A DNA stretch of 14,973 bases, taken from the NCBI GenBank assembly GCA_000715605.1, contig KL568527.1, forward strand, positions 42,518 through 57,490. The letters are read 5' to 3'. Made by a program: the position numbers and the translations under genes. This document shows, piece after piece, positions 7,858 through 14,014 of the stretch. Every line of letters starts with the position of its first letter. Positions within the stretch are counted from its first letter, which is position 1. The notes below the pieces were generated by a model. It worked only from the letters and a program-made list of their open reading frames with translations. It searched no databases and was not told where the DNA came from. Source of the stretch: Streptomyces speibonae. GTDB lineage: Bacteria; Actinomycetota; Actinomycetes; Streptomycetales; Streptomycetaceae.

Positions 7858-7876
7858 GGAAGCCCGTCGGGCCGCG
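7858..7876. repeat. 19-bp direct repeat, copy 2 (contains GCCCG-T-CGGGC)
   Basis: Identical to 5755-5773. It lies 23 nt upstream of the 24-bp repeat of copy B, an 18-nt longer gap than at copy A, so the two conserved elements move independently. Confidence 0.85.
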
Positions 7877-7935
7877 TTGACGATGGCCCCGAGGGTACCT
7901 GGCGTCACCCGGCTGTGGCAGGTGACCTGGGACGA

Positions 7936-7958
7936 AGGCATGGGGTGGCGGCATGCCT
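7936..7958 (-). terminator. Candidate terminator after the thioesterase operon
   Basis: A perfect 7-bp stem, aggcatg (7936-7942) and catgcct (7952-7958), with a 9-nt loop, 25 nt past the stop of the 172-residue gene. A second inverted repeat, GTCACC/GGTGAC (7904-7909 and 7921-7926), follows. Together they would separate this operon from DUF2075 copy B. Neither has a U tract. Confidence 0.4.
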
Positions 7959-7983
7959 CGTGGGGGCCGGGTTCGAGAGCCCG

Positions 7984-8502
7984 TCAGTCGTCCTGCACCT
8001 GGATCAGCACGACGAAGCGTTCGCCGTCGCTGCCGGCGACGAAGGTGTCCAGGGTGGCGCCGGTGACACCGCTGACGCTGCCGTCCTCGCGGTTGGACCA
8101 CCAGCGGGCTCCGGGGCCGAGTGCGTCCACCGCGCGGCGGGCGAGCTCGGCGGCCTCCTCCCGGTCCCGGTACGTGTGCGTCGGCCAGAGCAGGCTCACC
8201 GAGGCGAGTTCCCCCATCAGCGCGGCCGCGTCCGGGGCGTCCAGGGGCACGAGCGACTCCTCGACCTGCCCGGCCGGCGCCGGGTCCGAGGAGGAATACC
8301 GGTGCCAGTACTCCTCGTGCAGGCGACGGACGAGGGCGTGGATCTCGGCGGCGACGGCGGAGGCGAGGGCCGGGGTGCCGGCCGGGGCGGCTGCGGGGAG
8401 GTGCCCGGCGCTCACGTACACGCTCATCTCGTGGGCCAGAGGCGCGATGGCGTCCGCCGGGGTGGGTCGCCTGGTGGGCTCGGGCCCGCCCTCCGGCGTC
8501 AC
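7984..8502 (-). CDS. Uncharacterised protein, 172 aa, coupled to thioesterase
   Basis: GTG 8502 overlaps the TGA of the thioesterase gene by 4 nt (GTGA), the classic translational coupling arrangement, so both come from one transcript. The product is soluble, with no signal peptide or membrane helix. A Pro-rich start is followed by a helical part (~45-70, HEEYWHRYSSSD at 62-73) and a C-terminal half with LLWPTHTYRDREEAAELARRA (104-124) and WWSNREDGSVSGVTGATLDTF (134-154), ending in a beta-like segment FVVLIQVQDD. I recognise no domain. The frame is open further upstream, but that part is a shadow of the thioesterase. An internal ATG at residue 26 (MSVYVSAGHLP) is another possible start. Confidence 0.75.
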   Translation of the reverse strand: MTPEGGPEPTRRPTPADAIAPLAHEMSVYVSAGHLPAAAPAGTPALASAVAAEIHALVRRLHEEYWHRYSSSDPAPAGQVEESLVPLDAPDAAALMGELASVSLLWPTHTYRDREEAAELARRAVDALGPGARWWSNREDGSVSGVTGATLDTFVAGSDGERFVVLIQVQDD

Positions 8503-8993
8503 GGCCCGGTCACCGGGAACAGCATGCACGTGCTGGTGGCGTGGGCGAGGACGCGGTCCGTCGCGTCGACGAGCTGGGCCTGGGCCAGCGCCGTGCTGCG
8601 GCCGCCGTGGACGATCGTGCCGATGGCGCGGACCCGGCCGGTGTCCACCGTGACGCGGCGCAGGAACTTCACGGTGAGGTCGAGCGACGTGTAGCCCATG
8701 CCCGGGGGCAGCGTGGACTGGACGGCGCAGCCCGCCGCCGAGTCGAGCAGGGTCGCGTAGACCCCGCCGTGCACGCTGCCGATCGGGTTGTAGTGCTCCT
8801 CGCCGGGGAGCATCGAGAAGACCGCGCGCCCCTTCTCCACCTCGTCGAGGCTGATGCCCAGCGCCGCGCTCACGGGCGGCGCGGGCAGGCGACCGGCCTG
8901 CAGCTCGCGCAGGAAGTCCAGCCCGGAGGCGTGTCCCACGGCGGCGGCCGACGGTGCGGGGTCCTGCCACTCGTATGTGCGCGTCCGTCCCAC
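8499..8993 (-). CDS. PaaI-family hotdog-fold thioesterase
   Basis: 164 residues from GTG 8993, with GGAGG about 9 nt upstream. The hotdog-fold PaaI signature is clear: N69-P-I-G then HGGVYATLLDSAAG (75-88), where Asn69, the HGG at 75-77 and Asp84 match the acyl-CoA binding and catalytic region. It is followed by the helix-strand pattern SLDLTVKFLRRV (103-114). Such enzymes hydrolyse acyl-CoA, often aromatic or medium-chain; the actual substrate cannot be read from sequence. It is transcribed away from an HxlR regulator with overlapping promoters, so it is probably the regulator's target, together with the coupled 172-residue gene. Confidence 0.9.
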   Translation of the reverse strand: MGRTRTYEWQDPAPSAAAVGHASGLDFLRELQAGRLPAPPVSAALGISLDEVEKGRAVFSMLPGEEHYNPIGSVHGGVYATLLDSAAGCAVQSTLPPGMGYTSLDLTVKFLRRVTVDTGRVRAIGTIVHGGRSTALAQAQLVDATDRVLAHATSTCMLFPVTGP

Positions 8994-9017
8994 GGTCCAG
9001 CTCCTCCCCTTCTGACT

Positions 9018-9029
9018 TTCGAAAACGAA
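9018..9029. promoter_or_regulatory. Inverted repeat TTCG-AAAA-CGAA, candidate HxlR operator
   Basis: Perfect inverted repeat ttcgaaaacgaa, overlapping by two bases the -10 of the thioesterase promoter and covering its likely start point. HxlR proteins bind as dimers to short A/T-richer inverted repeats next to their own gene, so this is a natural operator. It is the most A-rich patch of the intergenic region. Confidence 0.45.
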
Positions 9030-9057
9030 GCTAGCCGGGCGGGCAGCTGGCTGTCAA
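9028..9057 (-). promoter_or_regulatory. Promoter of the thioesterase operon
   Basis: Minus strand: consensus TTGACA (plus 9052-9057), an 18-nt spacer, then TAGCTT (plus 9028-9033). This is the best promoter match I see in the window. Transcription would begin near 9021, about 28 nt before GTG 8993. Confidence 0.6.
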
Positions 9058-9080
9058 TCGTGAAGCCAGGGTTCTACGAT
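9051..9080 (+). promoter_or_regulatory. Promoter of the HxlR gene, leaderless transcript likely
   Basis: CTGTCA (9051-9056), an 18-nt spacer, TACGAT (9075-9080). The ATG at 9087 lies 7 nt beyond the -10, at the expected transcription start, and no Shine-Dalgarno is present, so the mRNA is probably leaderless. The -35 overlaps the -35 of the opposite promoter, so the two polymerases would compete. Confidence 0.45.
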
Positions 9081-9086
9081 GGCGGT

Positions 9087-9557
9087 ATGGAGTGGCTCGA
9101 GACCAGCACGGAGAACTGCCCGGTCCAGCTCACGCTCGGCGTGGTCGGCGAGAAGTGGACCCTGTTGATCCTGCGCGACGCCTGCAACGGCGTCCGCCGC
9201 TTCGACGAGTTCCGCCGCCACATCGGCCTCTCGGACGCCGTCCTCAGCGACCGCCTCCGGAAACTGACCGACGCGGGCATCCTGCGGACCGTGCCCTACC
9301 AGGAGCCCGGCAGCCGCGCGCGCCACGAGTACCGGGTGACGCGCAAGGGCTGGGACCTGTGGCCGGTCCTGGTGGCGCTCAAGCAGTGGGGCGAGACGCA
9401 CATGGGTGACGGGGACGGACCGGTCCTCGACCTGCGGCACGAGGAGTGCGGGACCCCGGTCCGCGTGGTCGTCGAGTGCGAGCGCGGGCACACCGCGCTG
9501 TCCCCCGAACAGGTCACCGCGAAACCCGGACCCGGGGCCCGGCCACACGCCGCCTGA
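9087..9557 (+). CDS. HxlR-family winged-helix transcriptional regulator
   Basis: 156 residues from ATG 9087. It has the family signature CPVQLTLGVVGEKWTLLILR (11-30) with Cys11, then DEFRRHIGLSDAVLSDRLRKLTDAGIL (40-66) as the recognition helix and wing, and YRVTRKGWDL (82-91). The C-terminal extension contains ECGTPVRVVVECERGH (120-135) with Cys121 and Cys131, seen in longer HxlR proteins and possibly a metal or redox site. Divergent from the thioesterase operon across a 93-nt region holding both promoters and an inverted repeat. Likely a repressor of itself and the thioesterase; the effector is unknown. Confidence 0.9.
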   Translation: MEWLETSTENCPVQLTLGVVGEKWTLLILRDACNGVRRFDEFRRHIGLSDAVLSDRLRKLTDAGILRTVPYQEPGSRARHEYRVTRKGWDLWPVLVALKQWGETHMGDGDGPVLDLRHEECGTPVRVVVECERGHTALSPEQVTAKPGPGARPHAA

Positions 9558-9574
9558 ACCACGCGCGAGCGGAC

Positions 9575-10789
9575 TTAAGGGTGCGGGTTTCGTGTCGCGT
9601 CCGCGAGGAATACGAGGGCGTCGGTGTGCGGGAGTTGGGCCGGGTCGAACGGGGCGTAGCCGAACCATGGGGATACGCGGAGCGGGGGGTGCTTGTCTGC
9701 GAGGGTGGCGGACAGGCGGGCGGGGTCGATGACGCAGCGGTCCTCGGGGAGGGCGTACAGGAGCCCTTCGAGGGTGTCGGGGGGCGGTGCCTCCACGCCC
9801 TGGTGGGGGATCGTGCCGAGCGCGGTGGCCAGGAAGGCGTACCGCTCTCCCAGGTGCGCGCTCACGAGGGTTCCGGCGCTCCACCACTCCAGGCGTGGAT
9901 GGTCCCACATGGTCATCGAGCTCTTGTCCCGCTGGAGATGGCTGTTCTGGGCGTGGACCAGGACCGGGGTGCGCTCGGCGAGGGCGAGGAGGTTGCCGGA
10001 CATCATCGCGTCCCGCGTGGCCAGCAGGCGCGTCATGCGGGCGGGTGAGGGGTCGGCCATCCAGAAGTGGTAGCGCAGCAGGCCGGTGGCGGTACGGCCG
10101 TACAGGCGCGCGCGGTCCCAGTCGTCCCGTGAGGTCGTCGCGAGGAGATGGGGCGTCTGTGTGCCGAGCAGCGCGACGAGGTCGTCGGCGAGCAGCCGCA
10201 GTTCGAGCGCCTCGGGCGAGCGGCCCACGGACCGGGAGGGGTCGGTCATCACGGCCTCGTCGGTCCACGCCTCGTCGGCGCCGAGGAGACGGTCGAGTGT
10301 GTCCGTGGTGCAGGGAAGCAGGTCCGGGTCGACGTGCGCGGCGAGGTAGTCGTGAAGGGCGGTCAGGGACTGCCTCGGGCTCGCGGCGCCGGTGATCTCC
10401 AGTGGGCCGTCCATGCCCGCGAAGCGGAGCCGCTCCGGCGCGGGGCGCCCCTCGTTGTACTCCCGCATCCAGCGGACGAGTGCGCGGTTGCCCTCCGACG
10501 CGCCCCAACCGTGACTGAATCCGCGCTCCATGACGTCGTCGAGGGCGCCGGTGCCGGTGGTGACGTACGCGTCCACGACCAGGCCCCGTACGCAGTCGGT
10601 CTCGAGCGCGATGGTGCGGTAGCCCTCCCGCTCCACCAGTTGACGGAAGAGTTCGTTGCGCAGGTGGAGCAGAGCGTCCTCGCCGTGGGTGGGCTCGCCG
10701 AGGGCCAGTACGCGCGGACGGGACGGGAGCAGCCCCATCACGGCCGCGGCGTCGACGGAACGGGCGATGTCCTTGATGTCGGTTGCCAT
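9575..10789 (-). CDS. Erythromycin esterase family protein
   Basis: 404 residues from ATG 10789; convergent with the HxlR gene, 17 nt apart. It matches the erythromycin esterase family (EreA/EreB, PF05139): GEPTHGE at 31-37 gives Glu32, His35 and Glu37; LETD at 62-65 gives Glu63; GFSHGWGASEG at 90-100; RDAMMSGN at 259-266; and HAQNSHL at 279-285 contains His279 and His284. These are the residues used in the metal-independent hydrolysis of the macrolide lactone in EreB-type enzymes, so the protein should be catalytically competent. Many family members in actinomycetes act on unknown substrates, so macrolide hydrolysis is a possibility, not a call. No Shine-Dalgarno precedes the ATG; a TACGGT -10 ends 6 nt before it, so a leaderless mRNA is likely. 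It is divergent from a TioE-type MerR regulator. Confidence 0.88.
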   Translation of the reverse strand: MATDIKDIARSVDAAAVMGLLPSRPRVLALGEPTHGEDALLHLRNELFRQLVEREGYRTIALETDCVRGLVVDAYVTTGTGALDDVMERGFSHGWGASEGNRALVRWMREYNEGRPAPERLRFAGMDGPLEITGAASPRQSLTALHDYLAAHVDPDLLPCTTDTLDRLLGADEAWTDEAVMTDPSRSVGRSPEALELRLLADDLVALLGTQTPHLLATTSRDDWDRARLYGRTATGLLRYHFWMADPSPARMTRLLATRDAMMSGNLLALAERTPVLVHAQNSHLQRDKSSMTMWDHPRLEWWSAGTLVSAHLGERYAFLATALGTIPHQGVEAPPPDTLEGLLYALPEDRCVIDPARLSATLADKHPPLRVSPWFGYAPFDPAQLPHTDALVFLADATRNPHP

Positions 10790-10791
10790 GC

Positions 10792-10809
10792 TTCAACCGT
10801 ATCGTTGAA
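10792..10809. promoter_or_regulatory. 18-bp palindrome TTCAAC-N6-GTTGAA, candidate MerR operator
   Basis: Perfect 6-bp arms, ttcaac (10792-10797) and gttgaa (10804-10809), with a 6-nt centre. The TACGGT -10 of the esterase gene (minus strand, plus 10796-10801) lies inside it, and the right arm overlaps TTGAAC (10805-10810), a possible -35 for the MerR gene 21 nt before GATAAC (10832-10837). A dimeric regulator bound here would control both genes. The long spacer is in the direction typical of MerR-type promoters. Confidence 0.55.
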
Positions 10810-10846
10810 CTTTCGGTGGAGACTTGGGCGCGATAACGTCGGTCCC

Positions 10847-11605
10847 ATGGGGCGAAACCTTCAAAGTTCCGGGAAGCTCAGGCCCGTCGACCTGGCACGA
10901 CGCCACGGTCTGTCCACGCAGGCCGTGCGGAACTACGAGGAGGCCGGCATCCTCCCTCCCGCCGGCCGCACGGCCCACGGCTACCGCACCTACACGGAAC
11001 TGCACGCGCGGGCGCTCGCCGCGTTCCTCGCCCTGGTGCCCGGGCACAGTCACCGGACGGCGACGGCGGTCATGCGGGCCGTGCACCGGGGTGCGACCGA
11101 CGAGGCGCTGCGCCTGATCGACGAGAGCCACGCGCAGTTGCTCGAGGACCGGCGCACACTCCAGGCCGTGGAGAGCGCTCTGCGTGCCCTGTCCCCGGAG
11201 AGGCGGTCCGCGTCCGACACCTCCGCACCCCGCACCGGCCGTACGTTCATCGGCCCGCTCGCCGCGGAGCTGGGGGTGCGGCCGGCGACCCTGCGCAAGT
11301 GGGAGGCGGCCGGGCTCGTGCGCCCGCGCCGGGATCCGGTGACCGAGTACCGGGTCTACGACGACGCCGACGTACGCGACGCGCGGCTGGCGCATCAACT
11401 CCGGCGCGGTGGACACCTGTTGGAGCAGATCGCCCCGCTGATCGCGCAGGTGCGGGAGGCGGGCGGACTGGAACCGCTGGAGGACACGTTGCGCGAGTGG
11501 CACGGCCGGCTGTCCGCCCGGGGGCGGGCGATGCTGGCCGGGGCCGCGGAACTGGACACCTACCTCCGCGCCCGCGCACAAGCCGACGGCGACAGCGGTC
11601 GCTGA
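10847..11605 (+). CDS. TioE-type MerR transcriptional regulator with two HTH domains
   Basis: 252 residues from ATG 10847. The first MerR HTH (11-50) reads LRPVDLARRHGLSTQAVRNYEEAGILPP followed by GYRTYT. A second one (133-175) reads FIGPLAAELGVRPATLRKWEAAGLVRP followed by YRVYDDADV. A helical segment (~55-115) connects them and another (~180-240) follows. Two MerR HTHs in one chain is the arrangement of the TioE family, first named from the thiocoraline cluster, unlike classic one-HTH MerR activators. No metal-binding cysteines are present, so metal sensing is unlikely. TAACGT (10834-10839) ends 7 nt before the ATG and there is no ribosome binding site, suggesting leaderless translation. Likely controls itself and the divergent esterase. 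Confidence 0.85.
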   Translation: MGRNLQSSGKLRPVDLARRHGLSTQAVRNYEEAGILPPAGRTAHGYRTYTELHARALAAFLALVPGHSHRTATAVMRAVHRGATDEALRLIDESHAQLLEDRRTLQAVESALRALSPERRSASDTSAPRTGRTFIGPLAAELGVRPATLRKWEAAGLVRPRRDPVTEYRVYDDADVRDARLAHQLRRGGHLLEQIAPLIAQVREAGGLEPLEDTLREWHGRLSARGRAMLAGAAELDTYLRARAQADGDSGR

Positions 11606-11653
11606 AAAGCGTTCGACAGACCGCCGTCCCCCTCGGTGTGATGGCTCCTGACC

Positions 11654-11673
11654 GCCCGCCGTACGGAGCGGGC
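11654..11673 (+). promoter_or_regulatory. Short hairpin between MerR and phosphotransferase genes
   Basis: gcccgc (11654-11659) pairs with gcgggc (11668-11673) around an 8-nt loop containing most of the palindrome ccgtacgg. It lies 48 nt after the MerR stop and 23 nt before the TTG of the next gene. It may be a weak terminator or a leader stem; the sequence does not decide which. Confidence 0.3.
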
Positions 11674-11696
11674 CCGACCCGACCGCAGGAGCCGCC

Positions 11697-12599
11697 TTGG
11701 CCACCGCTGAAGCAGCGGACACCCTCCCCCACATCGACGCGGCGCTCGTCAGGCGCCTGGTCGACAGCCAGTTCCCGCAATGGGCCACACTGCCCCTGGA
11801 GTTGCTCGTCCCGGCCGGCTCCGACCATGTGATCTACCGCCTGGGCGACGAGCTGTCCGTCCGGCTGCCCCGTCACGCCGGAGCGATCGGACAGGCGCGC
11901 AAGGAGTCCCACTGGCTGCCCCGGCTCGCCCCGCACCTGCCCCTGACCATCCCGGCGCCGGTGGGCGTGGGCGAGCCGGACTTCGGCTACCCGTGGCCGT
12001 GGGCGGTGTCCCGGTGGCTGGAGGGGGAGGTGGCGACCGTCGAGACGCTGGCGGACTCGGCGCCGGCCACCGTGGAGCTGGCGGGGTTCCTGACCGCCCT
12101 GCAACGCTTCACGCTGCCCGAGAACGTGTCCGCCGGTGACCTCCCCGAGGAACTCACCGGCCGTCCGCTGTCCGACCGGGACCACGCGACCCGGGCGACG
12201 ATCGAACGGCTCGCCGGTGTCTTCGACGCCCCGGCGATGACCGCACTGTGGGAGGAGGCGCTGAACGCCCCCGCGTGGAGCGGTCCCCCGGTCTGGTTCC
12301 ACGGCGACTTCCACACCGGGAACCTGCTGACCCGCGACGGTCGCCTCAGCGCCGTCATCGACTTCGGCTCGCTCGGTGTCGGCGACCCGGCCCCCGACCT
12401 GATGATCGCCTTCACCCTGCTGACGCCCGCCAACCGCGCCGTCTTCCGCGACGCGCTGGGCGTCGACGAGGCGACCTGGCTGCGGGGACGCGGCTGGGCC
12501 CTGGCCACCGGCCTGAACGCGTACTCCTCCTACGCCGCCGTCAATCCGGTGATCGCCGCCCAGACCACGCGGCAGATCGGGGCGGCCCTGGCGGGGTGA
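11697..12599 (+). CDS. Aminoglycoside phosphotransferase family kinase (APH fold)
   Basis: 300 residues from TTG 11697, supported by AGGAG 6 nt upstream. APH-fold kinase: N-terminal lobe with VIYRLGDELSVRLPRH (45-60), where Arg56 sits at the usual Lys position in the sequence as read, then ESHWLPRLAPHLPLTIPAPV (70-89) and PWPWAVSRWLEGE (99-111). The C-lobe has the catalytic loop HGDFHTGN (202-209; Asp204, Asn209) and metal-binding IDFG (221-224; Asp222), then GDPAPDL (229-235). These proteins phosphorylate small molecules such as aminoglycosides, macrolides or sugars; the substrate is not predictable here. It follows the MerR gene on the same strand after 91 nt, so it could belong to the same regulon as the esterase. 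Confidence 0.88.
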   Translation: MATAEAADTLPHIDAALVRRLVDSQFPQWATLPLELLVPAGSDHVIYRLGDELSVRLPRHAGAIGQARKESHWLPRLAPHLPLTIPAPVGVGEPDFGYPWPWAVSRWLEGEVATVETLADSAPATVELAGFLTALQRFTLPENVSAGDLPEELTGRPLSDRDHATRATIERLAGVFDAPAMTALWEEALNAPAWSGPPVWFHGDFHTGNLLTRDGRLSAVIDFGSLGVGDPAPDLMIAFTLLTPANRAVFRDALGVDEATWLRGRGWALATGLNAYSSYAAVNPVIAAQTTRQIGAALAG

Positions 12600-12635
12600 G
12601 TCGAAGGGGCGTGTCACCCTCCACCCAGGCGACGC

Positions 12636-12650
12636 GTTGATGATGTCAAC
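12636..12650. promoter_or_regulatory. Inverted repeat GTTGA-N5-TCAAC upstream of EcsC gene
   Basis: Perfect 5-bp arms, gttga (12636-12640) and tcaac (12646-12650), in the 122-nt gap before the EcsC gene. TACGGT (12686-12691), preceded by GTG, could be a -10 with the start point about 25 nt before the ATG; no good -35 is visible. The repeat lies around -60 relative to it, so an operator is possible. Confidence 0.35.
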
Positions 12651-12721
12651 ACGCACAACTTCTACACCCCCGTGAGCATTTCGTGTACGGTGATGCCCAC
12701 TGACACACCTCAGGGGGGACC

Positions 12722-13861
12722 ATGAGCGACTCGCAGCCGCCGCATTCCGTTCCATCGGAGTACGAACTCGCGGCATGGCGGTCCATCCAGCAGTTCAAGG
12801 GCCGCCCGCTGTCGCACGGGATGCAGAACGCCGGCGAGCGCATGGCCAAGGGCGTCGCACAGCTCGGGAAGCGTGCGGCACGGCAGCTGGAGAAGCATCC
12901 GCGGGCCGCGTCGGCGGTCGCGCGCGGCCAGGAGTTCGCCGCCAAGAGCGCTTCCAAGGTCGGCGCCGGCGCGCGCGTCGCCGCCGACGCCATGCCGGAC
13001 TGGGGCGGCACCGCCGTGCAGTCCGTGAAGAAGACGGTGGGGCGGGTGTCGCGGGCGGGACTCTCTCCCCAGCGGGTGGTGGCGCTCCACAACAAGCGCG
13101 GCCACGACGTCACTTCGCTGTCCGACCTGCGCCGCCTCGACCTCGAACAGGTCGACGCGGTCCACGGCCGGGCGGCGAGCTGGTACTACCCCGCCGCCGC
13201 GGCGCTCTCCGGGGCGGGCTCGGCATTCGCCATCTCCGGCGGCGAGTTGGTCATCGCGGCCTCCGCCGGGGCCGCTGCGGCGCCCTCCGGGGGTGCGATC
13301 GCGGGTGCCTTCCTCGCCGACGCGGCCTTCGTCCTCGGACTGGCGTCCCGCGCCGTCGGGCAGGTATCGCTGGCCTACGGCTACGACCCCGAGGACCCCG
13401 CCGAGAAGCTCTTCGTGATGTCGGTCGTCAACGTCGGCACCGCCAGTACGGCCACGGCCAAGAACGCCGCGATGGCCGACCTCTCGAAGCTCACCCAGGC
13501 GCTCTTCAAGGGCAAGACCTGGGAGAAGCTGCACGAGACCCTCATCGCCAAGGTGTCCTCGGCATTCGCGAAGGCGTTCGAGTTCCGCCTCACCAAGAAG
13601 GGGCTCGGCAAGGCCGTACCCGCCCTGGGGATCGCCGTGGGCAGCACCCTGAACTGGGCCACCCTGGAAGGGATCATCGACGCGGCCGAGATGGCGTACC
13701 GGCGCCGCTTCCTCCTGGAGAAGTACCCGCACCTGGCCGATGAGGCACCCGGGGCGTCCACCGACACCGCCCCGGACGCCCCGGACGACGACCAGGACAC
13801 GGACGCGGCGATCAGCGTCCTCGACCAACTCGCCGAGGCGGGCGGCCCCGACCTCCGCTGA
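12722..13861 (+). CDS. EcsC-family protein
   Basis: 379 residues from ATG 12722, preceded by AGGGGGGA with 3-4 nt to the start. Residues ~110-335 match the EcsC family: an amphipathic/hydrophobic core with two helices (~155-180 and ~188-215), then QVSLAYGYDPEDPAEKLFVMSVVN (214-237), the most recognisable EcsC block, and a C-terminal AVPALGIAVGSTLNW (298-312) and MAYRRRFLLEKYP (324-336). The N-terminal ~105 residues are an Ala/Lys-rich helical extension, and the C-terminal tail (342-379) is acidic. EcsC proteins are membrane-associated with unknown molecular function. The gene appears to be its own unit, with an inverted repeat upstream and a strong hairpin after it. Confidence 0.8.
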   Translation: MSDSQPPHSVPSEYELAAWRSIQQFKGRPLSHGMQNAGERMAKGVAQLGKRAARQLEKHPRAASAVARGQEFAAKSASKVGAGARVAADAMPDWGGTAVQSVKKTVGRVSRAGLSPQRVVALHNKRGHDVTSLSDLRRLDLEQVDAVHGRAASWYYPAAAALSGAGSAFAISGGELVIAASAGAAAAPSGGAIAGAFLADAAFVLGLASRAVGQVSLAYGYDPEDPAEKLFVMSVVNVGTASTATAKNAAMADLSKLTQALFKGKTWEKLHETLIAKVSSAFAKAFEFRLTKKGLGKAVPALGIAVGSTLNWATLEGIIDAAEMAYRRRFLLEKYPHLADEAPGASTDTAPDAPDDDQDTDAAISVLDQLAEAGGPDLR

Positions 13862-13909
13862 CGCGACGTCCCGTCCGCACGCGGTCCGCCGGCCCCGCGG
13901 CCGACGGAT

Positions 13910-13936
13910 CCGCCGGGTTGCGTAACACCCCGGCGG
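13910..13936 (+). terminator. Terminator hairpin after EcsC gene
   Basis: A perfect 8-bp stem, ccgccggg (13910-13917) and cccggcgg (13929-13936), with an 11-nt loop, 48 nt beyond the EcsC stop. A second, smaller stem, CGGCC/GGCCG, lies just before it (13889-13902 region). Likely ends the EcsC transcript. Confidence 0.5.
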
Positions 13937-13956
13937 TCAGGGCTGTTGAACTCCAT

Positions 13957-13979
13957 GCCCCCGACAGGAGTCAGGGGGC
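13957..13979 (+). promoter_or_regulatory. Bulged hairpin in the leader of the PASTA-like gene
   Basis: GCCCCC-GAC (13957-13965) pairs with GTC-a-GGGGGC (13970-13979) around a 4-nt loop AGGA with a single bulged A. It lies 35 nt before the ATG at 14015. Strong enough to act as a terminator, an attenuator or an mRNA stabiliser. Confidence 0.4.
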
Positions 13980-14014
13980 CGGCCACCCCTGCCCCGAAGC
14001 GCACACCGAAGAAC

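Noticed and set aside
7984..8970. 328-codon version of the 172-residue protein
   Set aside because: Its first half is an out-of-frame reading of the thioesterase gene; the GTG at 8502 coupled to the thioesterase stop is a better start.
8121..9086. Long N-terminal extension of the HxlR protein
   Set aside because: The same frame is open far upstream, but that part is antisense to the thioesterase; the family signature begins right after ATG 9087, which also has a promoter just before it.
9054..10796. A 580-codon minus-strand frame over the esterase and HxlR genes
   Set aside because: Arg/Pro-rich translation with no motifs; it spans the ends of two real genes on opposite strands, as expected of a high-GC shadow frame.
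11247..12776. A 509-codon minus-strand frame opposite the MerR and phosphotransferase genes
   Set aside because: It crosses two well-supported plus-strand genes and the intergenic gap and has no recognisable domain.
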